Counted from the first letter of the stretch, positions 1-9,648 are shown. The stretch is 64,000 nucleotides of DNA from Arthrobacter frigidicola (GCA_003602285.1 QZVU01000002.1:186001-250000); one strand, 5' to 3'. The notes: generated from the sequence alone by a model not told the origin. A program made the numbers and translations.

Positions 1-769
1 GCAGGGACTCGTGGCGGTCGCCGCCGCGCCGCAGCTCAGGTGCCACGTGGTAGCTTTCCTCGTATTCGGCAACGAGCTCGTCGATGAGGTGCTCAGGCTG
101 GGCGTCGACCACCTCCACGAGGTCGTTGACGCCCCACGTGTTGACCGAGACGCCGAAGCGCAGCTCGGCCTCGGTCTTGTCCCCCTCGGTGACGGCGACG
201 TAGCGCATGTTGTCACCGAAGCGGGCCACCTTCAGCCCGTGCACCGCGGCCCAGCCGGCGCAGGCGCGCTGCCAGCTGGAGACCTGATCGGTGACCGACG
301 GATTGGTGACGTGCCCGACGACGGTCTTGCGGGGAACGCCGAGCCGCGACTGGATGTATCCGAACTCACGGTCGCCGTGCGCGGCCTGGTTGAGGTTCAT
401 GAAGTCGAAGTCGATCTCGGCCCAGGGCAGGGCGACATTGATCTGGGTGTGGAGGTGGAGCAGCGGCTTGCGCAGCGCGTCCAGGCCCGTGATCCACATC
501 TTGGCGGGGCTGAAGGTGTGCATCCAGGCAACGACGCCGATGGCGTTGTCGGCCGCGTTGGCCTCAAGGGCCATCCTGCGGATCGAATCCGAGTCCTTGA
601 GGGTCGGCTTCCAGACGATCTCCACGGGCAGCCCGGAGTCGTTGAGGATCTTCACGATCTCCTGGGACTGCACCTCCACCTGGGCAAGGGTCTCTTCCCC
701 GTAGAGGTCCTGGCTGCCGGTGAGAAACCAGATTTCGTAGCTGTCGAGGGTGGTGCGAAGGGAGGTCAT
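1..769 (-). CDS. araA: L-arabinose isomerase, 3' end cut by window edge
   Basis: Only the first 256 residues are present; the gene runs off the left end, so the catalytic C-terminal half is not visible. The protein converts L-arabinose to L-ribulose in the cytoplasm, the first step of the AraABD pathway. The N-terminus carries the family-typical [11 protein letters not shown] motif near residues 14-24 and reads as AraA throughout. The ATG overlaps the stop of araD by four bases (ATGA), so the two genes are probably translationally coupled. The order araB-araD-araA and shared strand make the assignment secure. Confidence 0.95.
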   Translation of the reverse strand, partial: MTSLRTTLDSYEIWFLTGSQDLYGEETLAQVEVQSQEIVKILNDSGLPVEIVWKPTLKDSDSIRRMALEANAADNAIGVVAWMHTFSPAKMWITGLDALRKPLLHLHTQINVALPWAEIDFDFMNLNQAAHGDREFGYIQSRLGVPRKTVVGHVTNPSVTDQVSSWQRACAGWAAVHGLKVARFGDNMRYVAVTEGDKTEAELRFGVSVNTWGVNDLVEVVDAQPEHLIDELVAEYEESYHVAPELRRGGDRHESL

Positions 770-1494
770 CGGGTGGCTCCTGCCTGGGTTGGGGCCTGCG
801 CGGCGGGCTGACCGTAGACGTTCTGGTAGCGCTCGAAGAGCGAATCGACGTGGGCGTCGGCGATGGCTGCGGGCTCCCCCAGCTGGCGGGAGAGGTGCAC
901 GGTGCGGGCGACGTCCTCGAGCATGACGGCGGCCTTGACGGCGTCGCGGGCGTCCTTGCCGATGGTGAAAGGGCCGTGGTTCTTCATCAGCACGGCCCGG
1001 GAGCGGTGCCCCGCCAGGGTTTCGACGATGCCCCTGCCGATGGAATCATCGCCGATGACGGCGAAGGGGCCGACCGGCACCTCTCCGCCGAACTCGTCGG
1101 CCATTGCCGTGAGGACGCAGGGAATCGCCTCGCCGCGGGCCGCCCAGGCGGTGGCGTAGGGCGAGTGGGTGTGGACCACCCCGCCGACCTCCGGAAGATG
1201 CCGGTAGACATAGGCGTGGGCCGCGGTGTCGCTTGAGGGTGAACGTTCACATCCGGCGGTGCCCGCGACGACGGAGCCGTCGAGGGTGCACAGGATCTGG
1301 TTTTCGGCGCACAGGTCCTCGTAGCCGACGCCGCTGGGCTTGATGACGAACAGGTCTGCCCCGGGCACGCGGCCGGAGACGTTGCCGCCGGTCCACACGA
1401 CCAGCCCATAACGGACCAGTTCGGCGTGCAGGTCGGCGACCTCCTGGCGGGTGCGGGCGATCGCCTCCTCTAGGGCGGCACTGTTGCCGGTCAT
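766..1494 (-). CDS. araD: L-ribulose-5-phosphate 4-epimerase
   Basis: This 242-residue class II aldolase-fold enzyme converts L-ribulose 5-phosphate to D-xylulose 5-phosphate, feeding the pentose phosphate pathway. Visible motifs are GNVSGR (37-42), PSSD (86-89), the metal-binding HTH (108-110) and KNHG (171-174), in the expected order for AraD. It overlaps araB upstream and araA downstream by four bases each, so the three genes form one tight operon. The stretch coding for CERSP just before PSSD contains a perfect 12-bp DNA palindrome that matches the operator in front of araB, listed separately. Confidence 0.94.
   Translation of the reverse strand: MTGNSAALEEAIARTRQEVADLHAELVRYGLVVWTGGNVSGRVPGADLFVIKPSGVGYEDLCAENQILCTLDGSVVAGTAGCERSPSSDTAAHAYVYRHLPEVGGVVHTHSPYATAWAARGEAIPCVLTAMADEFGGEVPVGPFAVIGDDSIGRGIVETLAGHRSRAVLMKNHGPFTIGKDARDAVKAAVMLEDVARTVHLSRQLGEPAAIADAHVDSLFERYQNVYGQPAAQAPTQAGATR
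1239..1250. promoter_or_regulatory. operator-like palindrome inside araD
   Basis: GTGAACGTTCAC is a perfect 12-bp palindrome inside the araD reading frame. With its right flank it matches the site upstream of araB at 16 of 17 positions (1239-1255 against 3307-3323). An intragenic second operator could allow DNA looping or roadblock repression by the arabinose LacI regulator. The match is seen; the function is inferred. Confidence 0.5.
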
Positions 1495-3242
1495 GCCGAC
1501 ACCGCCTGCACCGGAGAAGCCGAAAGGGCGGAGCGCCGCATCGCCTTGAGCCGGCGCATCACATTGTTGCCGCCGCGGCCGAAGTAGTCGTGCAGCTCCC
1601 GGTATTCGGCGTACAGCGCGGTGTAGGCCTCGGCCCTCCCGGGATCGGGGGTGTACGCGGCGCGCTGCAGACGGCCCATCGCCCGGGCGGCTGCGGAGAT
1701 GTCCGGGTACTCTCCCGCGGCGACGGCGGCATGGATGGCGGAGCCGAGTGCCGGCCCCTGGGCACTTCCAATGACGGAGATGGGCAGATTCAGCACGTCC
1801 GCGTAGGTCTGCATCAGGAAGGAGTTCCGGATGAGCCCACCCGCCGCCACGAATTCGGTCACAGGGACGCCTGAGTCGTTGAAGGCCTCGACGATCCTAC
1901 GGGTTCCGAAAGCCGTCGCCTCGAGGAGCGCCCGGTACACCTCGTGCGGTGCGGTGGCGAGGGTCAGCCCCACGACCAGGCCGGAGAGCTCGTGGTCAAC
2001 GAGGACCGACCGATTGCCGGAGTGCCAGTCGAGGGCGATCAGGCCCGAGGCGCCGACGGGGTCGTGCCGGGCCTGCTCGGTTAGGTACTCGTGCACGCTG
2101 AGCCCGATTCGTTCCGCCTCCGCGGAGATGTCGGCGGGAACCTGGTTCGCGACGAACCAGGCGAAAATGTCTCCCACCCCTGACTGGCCGGCCTCGTAGC
2201 CGTACAGCCCCTCGACGATCCCACCGTCGACGACGCCGCACATCCCGGGCACCTCCCGGAGCGCCTCGGAGTTCATTACGTGGCAGGTCGAGGTTCCCAT
2301 GATGGCGACCATCTGCCCGGGGTCGGTGGCCTGCGCCGCGGGCGCCGTGACGTGGGCGTCCACATTGCCGACGGCGACCGCGATACCCTCAGGCAGCCCG
2401 GTCCATCCCGCGGCCTCTGCCGAGAGGGTCCCGGCGGCGGAGGCGAGTGCACCGATGGGGTGCTCCACCTTGTCCTCGGCGAAGGAGGCGAAGTCCGGGT
2501 TCAGCGCCGCGAGGAACTCCCGGGTGGGGTAGGCGCCGTCCTGCAGGATGCCCTTGTAGCCGGCGGTGCAGGCGTTGCGGACGTAGCGGCCGGTCAGCTG
2601 CCAGACGATCCAGTCGGCCGCCTCGACCCAGTGGTCCATGCGGGAGTAGAGCTCGGGGTCCTCCTCGAGGAGCTGCAGCCCCTTCGCGAACTCCCATTCG
2701 CTGGAGATCAGCCCGCCATACCGGGGCAGCCAGGTTTCACCGCGCTGCCGGGCGAGTTCGTTGATGCGGTCGGCCTGCCCCTGTGCGGCGTGGTGCTTCC
2801 ACAGCTTGACGTAGGCATGGGGGCGGGAGGCGTAGCCTGGCAGTTCGTTGAGCGGCGTCCCGTCGGCGGTGGTCGGAATCATCGTGCAGGCAGTGAAGTC
2901 CGTCCCCACGCCGACGACGTGCTGGGGTGAGATGCCGGCGTCGCGCACCGCTGCGGGGACGGCGGTGCGGAGCACCTCGACGTAGTCCGCGGGCACCTGC
3001 AGCGCCCAGTCGGGGGGAAGCGGTGCGCCGCTGGCGGTAAGGACCGTGTCCATGACGGCATGCGGGTATTCGGTGACTGCCGAGCCGACCTCGGCGCCAT
3101 CGCTCACGCGCACCACGACGGCGCGCCCGGAGAGCGTGCCGAAGTCGATACCGATCACGTATTTCGGGCCGTGGGCGGGCCCGTTCCCGGAGGGGCCCGG
3201 CGCCGGGTGCTGCATTGAGGGAGGGTTAAAAGCTTCGCTCAC
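1491..3242 (-). CDS. araB: ribulokinase
   Basis: This 583-residue FGGY-family kinase phosphorylates L-ribulose to L-ribulose 5-phosphate. The N-terminal FGGY phosphate-binding segment YVIGIDFGTLSGR and the later GTSTCH motif are visible, and the length fits AraB. I chose the GTG at 3242 because GAGG stands eight bases upstream; an ATG 27 bases further in is the alternative, and an upstream ATG at 3305 would place the start across the operator palindrome. araB is the first gene of araB-araD-araA and sits directly behind two tandem operator palindromes, so it is probably repressed without arabinose. Confidence 0.93.
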   Translation of the reverse strand: MSEAFNPPSMQHPAPGPSGNGPAHGPKYVIGIDFGTLSGRAVVVRVSDGAEVGSAVTEYPHAVMDTVLTASGAPLPPDWALQVPADYVEVLRTAVPAAVRDAGISPQHVVGVGTDFTACTMIPTTADGTPLNELPGYASRPHAYVKLWKHHAAQGQADRINELARQRGETWLPRYGGLISSEWEFAKGLQLLEEDPELYSRMDHWVEAADWIVWQLTGRYVRNACTAGYKGILQDGAYPTREFLAALNPDFASFAEDKVEHPIGALASAAGTLSAEAAGWTGLPEGIAVAVGNVDAHVTAPAAQATDPGQMVAIMGTSTCHVMNSEALREVPGMCGVVDGGIVEGLYGYEAGQSGVGDIFAWFVANQVPADISAEAERIGLSVHEYLTEQARHDPVGASGLIALDWHSGNRSVLVDHELSGLVVGLTLATAPHEVYRALLEATAFGTRRIVEAFNDSGVPVTEFVAAGGLIRNSFLMQTYADVLNLPISVIGSAQGPALGSAIHAAVAAGEYPDISAAARAMGRLQRAAYTPDPGRAEAYTALYAEYRELHDYFGRGGNNVMRRLKAMRRSALSASPVQAVSA

Positions 3243-3304
3243 TGAGAAAACCTCATTGTCTTTCAAAAGTGTCTGGAGAACTGGTATCAGCCGCTCCGAC
3301 GCCA

Positions 3305-3340
3305 ATGTGAACGGTCACATCCGTGTGTGACACGTTACAC
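3305..3340. promoter_or_regulatory. tandem operators of araBDA
   Basis: Two imperfect 16-bp palindromes stand here, ATGTGAACGGTCACAT (7 of 8 pairs) and GTGTGACACGTTACAC (6 of 8 pairs). Their centres are 20 bp apart, about two helical turns. They lie 63 to 98 bases upstream of the araB start, with a further direct repeat of TAACGC at 3373-3389. This is the expected place for binding by the LacI-family gene just upstream. The inverted repeats are seen; the identity of the binding protein is inferred. Confidence 0.6.
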
Positions 3341-3437
3341 CTACGCGTCGGGGCGACGGGGACTGGTTTTGATAACGCTTTGGTAACGCGGATTCGGCGA
3401 TGCGGCAGGAGACGGGCTGGCTGCCCGGGTCCCCGCC

Positions 3438-4472
3438 TCAGCCGGGCGGAGCAGCCGTGGAGCGGCGCACCACCAGTTCGGGGGCGACATCGCTTTGGGG
3501 CAGCGCCGGCGCGCCGCCGAGCATCCCCAACAGGGCCGCGACACAGCGCCTCCCCAGCTCGGGAAAGTCCTGGCGCACGGTCGTCAGCGGCGGCAGGTAG
3601 TGGGCCGATTCGGGGGTGTCATCGAACCCCACGACGCTCACGTCGCCCGGGACCGTAAGCCCGGCCTCGACGAGCGCATGGATGATCCCGAGGGCCATCT
3701 GGTCATTCGAGGAGAACACGGCGCTGAAGCCGCGCCCCTCAATCAGGCTCCTCCCCACGCGGTATCCCGACTCGGCGGTCCAGTCGCCCTCCGGCGCCTG
3801 GAGGGGCTCGACCTGCCAGGCGGCCATTTCCTCCCGGTAGCCCTGCAGCCTCGCCGCGGACTCCACCCACCCTTCCGGTCCGGCCAGATGGAGGACCCTG
3901 CGGTGGCCCAGCTCCAACAGGTGCCGCGTCGCAAGGCGCGCTCCCGCCAGCTGGTCCACCGACAGGCGGTGGTCGGAGAAGCGTCCGGTCGAATGAACGG
4001 TGACGAAGGGCAGCCGGATCGCGAGATCCTCAATCACCTTGAGGGACCGGGACTGGGGCGCGAGGATGACCAGGCCCTCTACCGCATGGTCCATGAGACG
4101 GTCCAGGGCCGCCGTGATCGAGGCGTGGTCCGTCCGTTCGAGGTTCGCGATATCGACGGAGTAGCCGGCGGCGGCCGCAGCCTCCTCAATGGCCTGCAGG
4201 CTCGCCGCGGGTCCGTATTCGAGGCGGTGGGACACGAGCACCCCGAGGATCCGGGACCTGCTGGTCACGAGGGTGCGGGCCGCACGGTTGGGGCGGAACG
4301 CGAGCTGTTCCATCGCCCGCTCCACGCGCTGCCGGGTTTCCTCCCGCAGACTCGGGTGACCGTTGATCACCCGCGAGACCGTCTGATGGGAGACCCCCGC
4401 GGCGCGGGCGACGTCCCGGATGTTCGCGGCGCGGTCCGGGCGCACCGCTTCTCCGGAATTGCTTTCCGTCAT
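3438..4472 (-). CDS. LacI-family regulator, probable arabinose repressor
   Basis: This 344-residue protein has a LacI helix-turn-helix at its N-terminus (IRDVARAAGVSHQTVSRVI, about residues 16-34) followed by a periplasmic-binding-protein-like sugar domain. I chose the ATG at 4472 because it leaves a normal short tail before the helix-turn-helix. An ATG at 4565 overlaps the abfA stop as ATGA and would add 31 Pro/Gly-rich residues; coupled translation from there cannot be excluded. It lies between abfA and araB, so L-arabinose control of araBDA is the natural inference. The effector cannot be read from the sequence. Confidence 0.85.
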   Translation of the reverse strand: MTESNSGEAVRPDRAANIRDVARAAGVSHQTVSRVINGHPSLREETRQRVERAMEQLAFRPNRAARTLVTSRSRILGVLVSHRLEYGPAASLQAIEEAAAAAGYSVDIANLERTDHASITAALDRLMDHAVEGLVILAPQSRSLKVIEDLAIRLPFVTVHSTGRFSDHRLSVDQLAGARLATRHLLELGHRRVLHLAGPEGWVESAARLQGYREEMAAWQVEPLQAPEGDWTAESGYRVGRSLIEGRGFSAVFSSNDQMALGIIHALVEAGLTVPGDVSVVGFDDTPESAHYLPPLTTVRQDFPELGRRCVAALLGMLGGAPALPQSDVAPELVVRRSTAAPPG

Positions 4473-4561
4473 TGTCGACACGCTACTGCACGGCGGCGGG
4501 ACTGAGCACCCCTCCGGGGCGGCACCGGCGCCGCGGGGCCCGCCTCCGTCCGGACCGGTGG

Positions 4562-6076
4562 TCATCGCGCCAGGGACAGCGCTGTCCAGGACACCGGGGG
4601 CAGCGTCACTGTGATTGTGTCGCCCGAGAGGGACGCGCTGCTGTTGGGCGCCAGGCCCACCCGCTCCGGCTCCGCAAGGGTATTGGCCGCATAGACGTCG
4701 TCGTCCGAGAGGGTCTGTGCGTCGACGAGCCGGAGGGACTCAAGACCCGCCGCGTCGATGGTGACCGTGGCTTCCTCGGTCTGCGACCGGTTGACCAGGA
4801 AGACCGCGGCCGTTCCGGCATCAGCGTCGTGGGTTGCCACCGCATCGACAAGCGGCACGTTGCCGTAGACCGCCGTGTCATAGGTGCCGGCGTTGAGTTT
4901 GACCTCGAGCACCGACCCCTGGGCCAGCCGGGAGGTGAGGGCGAAGGGGTAGAAGGTTGTCTGGCGCCAGGCCGGCCCGCCCGGCTCGGTCATGATGGGG
5001 GCAATCACGTTCACGAGCTGCGCGAGGGAGGCGGAAGTGACGCGGTCCGCGTGCTTGAGCAGGGAGATCAGGAGGTTGCCGAAGACGACGGCGTCCGCGA
5101 CGGAGTAGCGGTCTTCGAGCAGCCTCGGCGCCACCGGCCAGTTGTCGATGCCCTCGATCTTGTCCACGCCGTGGTAGCGCTCGATGTACCAGACGTTCCA
5201 TTCGTCGAAGGAGATGTTGATGGTCTTGGTGCTTCCGCGGACCGCCTTGACGTGGTCCGCCGTCGCGACGACGGACTCGATGAAGCGGTCCATGTCGACG
5301 GCGGAGGCAAGGAACGAGCCGAGGTCGCCGTTCTTCTCCTCGTAGTAGGCGTGGCAGGAGATGTAGTCGACGTCGTCGTAGGCGTGGGTGAGGACCGTCC
5401 GCTCCCACTCGCCGAAGGTGGGCATGGCCGCGCTCGAGGAGCCGCAGGCGACGAGCTCCACCGAGGGGTCGAGCTGGCGCATCGCCTTTGCGGTCTGGGA
5501 CGCGAGCTTGCCGTAGTCCTCGGCGGACCGGTGGCCGAGCTGCCACGGGCCGTCCATCTCGTTGCCAAGGCACCACATCTTCACCCCGAACGGATCCGCC
5601 TTGCCGTTGCCCATCCTGCGGTCCGCGAGCGCGGTTCCCTTGTCGATGTTCGTGTACTCGAGCAGGTCGAGCGCTTCGAGGGTGCCGCGGGTCCCGAGGT
5701 TCACTGCGAGCATGAATTCGCTGCCGACCTTCTCCAGCCATGAGGAGAACTCGTGGAGGCCCACCTGGTTGGTTTCGGTGGAGTGCCAGGCGAGGTCGAG
5801 CCGGACGGGCCGGTCCTCGCGGGGGCCGACGCTGTCCTCCCAGCGGAAGCCCGAGACGAAGTTTCCACCCGGGTAGCGGATCGCCGAGACGCCGAGCTCC
5901 TGGACGAGGGCGATGACGTCCTCACGGAACCCTTCGGAGTCGGCCGTGGCGTGCCCGGGCTCGTAGATGCCGTCGTAGACGCAGCGGCCGAGGTGTTCGA
6001 CGAAGGAGCCGAAGAGGCGGCGGTTGATGGGCCCGACCGTGAAGTGGGGATCGAGGGTGAGGTGTGCCGTGTTCAT
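4562..6076 (-). CDS. abfA: GH51 alpha-L-arabinofuranosidase, intracellular
   Basis: This 504-residue glycoside hydrolase family 51 enzyme releases terminal L-arabinofuranose from short arabinan or arabinoxylan oligosaccharides. The acid/base glutamate lies in CLGNEMDGPWQ and the nucleophile glutamate in SFDEWNVWY; the N-terminal RRLFGSFVEHLGR and RYPGGNF motifs are also typical. There is no signal peptide, so it acts on sugars already imported by the ABC transporter encoded immediately upstream in the same operon. The products feed AraABD. Length and motifs are normal for the family. Confidence 0.93.
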   Translation of the reverse strand: MNTAHLTLDPHFTVGPINRRLFGSFVEHLGRCVYDGIYEPGHATADSEGFREDVIALVQELGVSAIRYPGGNFVSGFRWEDSVGPREDRPVRLDLAWHSTETNQVGLHEFSSWLEKVGSEFMLAVNLGTRGTLEALDLLEYTNIDKGTALADRRMGNGKADPFGVKMWCLGNEMDGPWQLGHRSAEDYGKLASQTAKAMRQLDPSVELVACGSSSAAMPTFGEWERTVLTHAYDDVDYISCHAYYEEKNGDLGSFLASAVDMDRFIESVVATADHVKAVRGSTKTINISFDEWNVWYIERYHGVDKIEGIDNWPVAPRLLEDRYSVADAVVFGNLLISLLKHADRVTSASLAQLVNVIAPIMTEPGGPAWRQTTFYPFALTSRLAQGSVLEVKLNAGTYDTAVYGNVPLVDAVATHDADAGTAAVFLVNRSQTEEATVTIDAAGLESLRLVDAQTLSDDDVYAANTLAEPERVGLAPNSSASLSGDTITVTLPPVSWTALSLAR

Positions 6077-6166
6077 GAGGTCCCTTTCGGGGTCGGTGGA
6101 CCAGCGGAGCGGCCGCGGGTCGGGAACGGGTATGGGGAGGCTGGGCGGCAGAGCCGGAGTGGGTGG

Positions 6167-7090
6167 TTACTTCAGCGAGCCGAGCGAAAGGCCGCCCTGC
6201 CAGTACTTCTGGAGTGATAGGAAGGCGATGATGAGCGGCAGGATGGAGATGAAGGCACCCGTGACGATCAGGTTCCAGACCTGCTCCCCGCCGGCGCCGG
6301 CGTTGGACAGTGCCTGCCAGTTGTTGAGGCCAACGGTGACGGGCAGCAGCAGCGGGTCGCTGAGGACCGCCAGCGGCAGGAAGAAGTTGTTCCAGGTGCC
6401 CACGACCGAGAGCAGGAGAACCGTCACGATGGCCGGGCGGAGCAGCGGCAGCGAGACCTGGAAGAAGGTCCGCAGTTCACCCGCCCCGTCGACACGGGCG
6501 GCGTCAAGGAGTTCGTCGGCAATGGCCTCCTGGGTGTACACCCTCATCAGGTAGACGCCGAAGGGGCTGAGCAGCGACGGCAGGATGACGGCCCAGATGG
6601 TGTTGATCAGGCCGATCTCGCTGAGCAGGACGAAGGTGGGGATCACGAGCGCCGTCATGGGAACCATCACCGCCCCCAGCAGGAGCGCGAAGAAGGCGTT
6701 CCGGCCCCGAAAGCGGTATTTCGCGAAACCGTAGCCGGCGAGCACCGAAAGGATGGTCGCTCCCACCCCGCCGGAGATGGCGTAGAGGAACGAGTTGCCC
6801 AGCCAGCGCCAGTAGATTCCGTCCTGGTGCTGGAAGAGCCCGGCGATATTGTCGAAGAGACTGAAGCTGTCATCGAACCAGAGCGGGCCGCCGCTTCCGG
6901 TGAAGAGCCCGGCCGTGTCCTTGGTGCTCGCAACGGTGAGCCACCAGAGCGGGGTGATGAAGTAGATCACGAGGACCAGCAGGAAGATGTGCGAGCCGAT
7001 CCGGCGCCCGCCGGTCCGGCCGGCACGCACCGCGCGGGTCCGGCGCACGTCCCCGTCGGGTGCAGCGGGGGTTGAGGTTACAAGTGCCAT
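6167..7090 (-). CDS. CUT1 sugar ABC transporter permease, MalG type
   Basis: This 307-residue inner-membrane protein has about six hydrophobic segments and the cytoplasmic EAA loop (DAARVDGAGELRTF) that docks on the ATPase. It is the second permease of a carbohydrate importer together with the adjacent gene, from which it is separated by no spacer. The cassette contains no ATPase gene; CUT1 systems commonly share an MsiK-type ATPase encoded elsewhere. The position before abfA indicates arabinose or arabino-oligosaccharide as substrate, comparable to AraQ of Bacillus, but the specificity is inferred from context only. Confidence 0.9.
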   Translation of the reverse strand: MALVTSTPAAPDGDVRRTRAVRAGRTGGRRIGSHIFLLVLVIYFITPLWWLTVASTKDTAGLFTGSGGPLWFDDSFSLFDNIAGLFQHQDGIYWRWLGNSFLYAISGGVGATILSVLAGYGFAKYRFRGRNAFFALLLGAVMVPMTALVIPTFVLLSEIGLINTIWAVILPSLLSPFGVYLMRVYTQEAIADELLDAARVDGAGELRTFFQVSLPLLRPAIVTVLLLSVVGTWNNFFLPLAVLSDPLLLPVTVGLNNWQALSNAGAGGEQVWNLIVTGAFISILPLIIAFLSLQKYWQGGLSLGSLK

Positions 7091-8035
7091 TTATTTCAGT
7101 CCGCTCTGCTTGCGGGTCAGGAAGAGGAAGAAGTAGGAGCCGATGAACACCACGATGCCGAGCGCGAAGGAGATCGCGGAGGCGTAGTTGAACTGGCTGT
7201 AGGAGAAGGCCAGCGAATAGGCGTACATGTTGGGGGTGTAGGACACCGGGATGGCTCCCTGCGCCACGGCCCGGAGGACCTGGGGCTCGGTGAAGAACTG
7301 GAGGGTTCCAATGAGGGCGAAGATCAGCACCATCACCATCGATGAGGCGATCATCGGCACCTTTACGCGCAGCGCGATCTGGAGGCTCGAGGCGCCGTCG
7401 AGCACAGCCGCCTCGTAGATGCCCGGGTCGATCCCGCGGAGCGCCGCGTAGATGATGATCATGTAGTACCCGGCCCACTGCCAGGTCACGATGTTCACGA
7501 GGGAGGCGAAGATGCTGCTTTGGGCCAGAAAGTCCGGGGAGTCCAGCCCCAGGAGCCCGAACAGGTCCCCCGCCGGGCCGAAGCGCGGGCTGTAGAGGAA
7601 GCCCCACATCAGGGCTCCGATCACCACGGGGATGGCGTAGGGGACGAAGATCAGCAGCCGTGAGAACTTCGAGGCCCAGGTCGAGAGGTTGTCCAGGACG
7701 AGGGCCGCGGCGAGCGCCACGAGCATCTGCGCCGGGATCATGATCAGCGCGAACCTGCCCACGCGCAGGAGGCCGCCGAGGAAGATCGGATCCGTGAAGG
7801 CCTTGGCGTAGTTGTCGAACCACACGAAGTTGGTGCCGGTGGCCAGCGTGCTGGTCATCAGGCTCATCTGGAAGGCGTAGAGCAGGGGAAGGATCAGGAA
7901 GGCGAGGAAGACGACGGCGAACGGTGCCACGAACAGCCAGCCCCAGCGCTGGCGTCGGCGGTCTTTGAGATCGGGGCGGGTTTTCCGGGTGGGGCTCGGC
8001 GGCCTGGCCGTGACGGGCGCGATGGTAGTAGCCAT
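7091..8035 (-). CDS. CUT1 sugar ABC transporter permease, MalF type
   Basis: This 314-residue membrane protein has a basic N-terminus, several transmembrane helices and an EAA-type loop (EAAVLDGASSLQ). It pairs with the MalG-type permease whose start follows its stop directly. The solute-binding lipoprotein gene lies 79 bases upstream on the same strand. It is comparable to AraP. As in many actinobacteria the ATP-binding subunit is absent from the operon and is presumably a shared one. Confidence 0.9.
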   Translation of the reverse strand: MATTIAPVTARPPSPTRKTRPDLKDRRRQRWGWLFVAPFAVVFLAFLILPLLYAFQMSLMTSTLATGTNFVWFDNYAKAFTDPIFLGGLLRVGRFALIMIPAQMLVALAAALVLDNLSTWASKFSRLLIFVPYAIPVVIGALMWGFLYSPRFGPAGDLFGLLGLDSPDFLAQSSIFASLVNIVTWQWAGYYMIIIYAALRGIDPGIYEAAVLDGASSLQIALRVKVPMIASSMVMVLIFALIGTLQFFTEPQVLRAVAQGAIPVSYTPNMYAYSLAFSYSQFNYASAISFALGIVVFIGSYFFLFLTRKQSGLK

Positions 8036-8114
8036 TGTCGGTGAATCCTTTGGTTGGGCCGTGCTGTGGAGGCGTCCTGCTGCCGGAGCGGGCGGCAGCA
8101 GGACGCCGGTCCTT

Positions 8115-9455
8115 CTACTTCAGGGTGAAGCCCTGTTCCTTGGCGTACTGCTCAAGGCTCGCCTGGAGGTCGTCGAGCGCCTTGCTGCCGTCCTTCTCGC
8201 CCTGCACCATGGCGTAGAGCTGCTCCGTCAGCTGGTCGTACGCGTAATTCTGGAACGGGCTGAAGGTCGCGCCTTCGTAGCCGGCCGCCGCCTCAAGGAA
8301 GACGTCCTCGTTGACCTTCTGTCCGCCGAAGAACGGGTACTCGGTCTGGGCGAACTCCTCGGATTCAAGGACGGGAGTGTAGGAGGGGAACAGCGCGCTC
8401 TCCTCGACCCCGATCTTCCAGGCCTCGTCGGTCCCAAGGATTTCCTTGGCAACCTTCGCCGAAAGCTCCTTGTCCTTCGCCTGGCTCGTCACCGCGAAGG
8501 TCGAGCCACCCCAGTTGACCTGGACCGGAGCCGCGGCGTCCCACTGCGGCAGCGGTGCCGCACGCCAGACCGCGTCCTCGTCCGCGTCGGAGAGGCCCTG
8601 CAGGTAGCCCGGCCCCCAGGCCGCCGCCAGGTACACGGCGTAGGTGCCGTCGACGAGGCTCGTGTTGTAGTCGGCCGTGAAGGCATCATCGGTGGTGACG
8701 AGGTCTTTCTTCACCAGCGAATCCCAGTATTCGAGGACTTCCTTGGAGCCGGCGTCGTTGACGTTGATGCCGATCTCGGTGGGTTTTGTGGAGTCGTACT
8801 CGAAGGGCACCGACCCGTTCTGGGCGAACAGGGCCTGGCTGAAGGCCCGGCCGTTCGTCGGGAAGTTCGTCAGGACGCCCTCCCCGCCGGCGTCCTTCAG
8901 CTGCTGGGCCGCAGCGGCGAATTCGTCCCAGGTCTTCGGCACGGCGATACCGTGCTTCTCGAAGAGGTCCTGGCGGTAGATCATGCCCATGGGGCCACCG
9001 TCGACCGGGATCGCGTAAACGGCGTCCCCGCTGGTGACGTCCTTCCACGCGCCCTCCGTGTAGTTGTCCTTGACCTCGGCGGCTCCGTACTCCGACAGGT
9101 CAACGAGCGCATCCCGGATGGAGAAGCTTGAGAGCACCTCGGATTCGAGCATGATCACGTCCGGGGCGCCGGAGCCTGATTCGATGGCCGTGGAGAACTT
9201 GGTGTACTCGTCATTGCCCTGGCCGGCATTGGTCCAGCACACCTGGACGTCGTCGTTGCTCTCGTTGAAGGAGTCGACGATCTGCTCGAAAGCCGGGTAC
9301 CAGGCCCACACCGTCACCTGCGGGGCCTCTTTGTTGACGATGGTGTTGGTGCAGGACGCCTTGGCCGTGGCTTCTCCGCCTCCTGCCGAGCATCCGGCCA
9401 GGGCCAGGGCTGCGGCAGCGGCAAAGCCGGCCACGGAAAGGATTGGAGCTTTCAT
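8115..9455 (-). CDS. sugar-binding lipoprotein of the arabinose-locus ABC importer
   Basis: This 446-residue extracellular solute-binding protein starts with a lipoprotein signal peptide; the lipobox LAGC puts the lipidated cysteine at residue 22. The rest is a typical family 1 binding protein with YAIPVDGGPMGMIYR, the usual hinge-region signature. It is the first gene of importer-permease-permease-abfA and its promoter region carries a double operator. It delivers sugar to the two downstream permeases. L-arabinose oligomers are the likely ligand by context, as for AraN; the pocket cannot be judged from sequence alone. Confidence 0.92.
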   Translation of the reverse strand: MKAPILSVAGFAAAAALALAGCSAGGGEATAKASCTNTIVNKEAPQVTVWAWYPAFEQIVDSFNESNDDVQVCWTNAGQGNDEYTKFSTAIESGSGAPDVIMLESEVLSSFSIRDALVDLSEYGAAEVKDNYTEGAWKDVTSGDAVYAIPVDGGPMGMIYRQDLFEKHGIAVPKTWDEFAAAAQQLKDAGGEGVLTNFPTNGRAFSQALFAQNGSVPFEYDSTKPTEIGINVNDAGSKEVLEYWDSLVKKDLVTTDDAFTADYNTSLVDGTYAVYLAAAWGPGYLQGLSDADEDAVWRAAPLPQWDAAAPVQVNWGGSTFAVTSQAKDKELSAKVAKEILGTDEAWKIGVEESALFPSYTPVLESEEFAQTEYPFFGGQKVNEDVFLEAAAGYEGATFSPFQNYAYDQLTEQLYAMVQGEKDGSKALDDLQASLEQYAKEQGFTLK

Positions 9456-9648
9456 GATGTGTGCTTCCTCTCGCGGTTCTCAGCCACCGTGGCGCCGCCG
9501 GAAGCGGGAAGCCAGGATGCTGCGGGGAGGAGGATCAGCCCGGGAAGCAGCTGGATCCCAGCGCCCGTTCGAATCTCCCTTGATTCGGACCGTTGCCACC
9601 CGGATTCACCACCGGCATCGGCGGGGGAACCAGCGGGCGGCTCCGATT

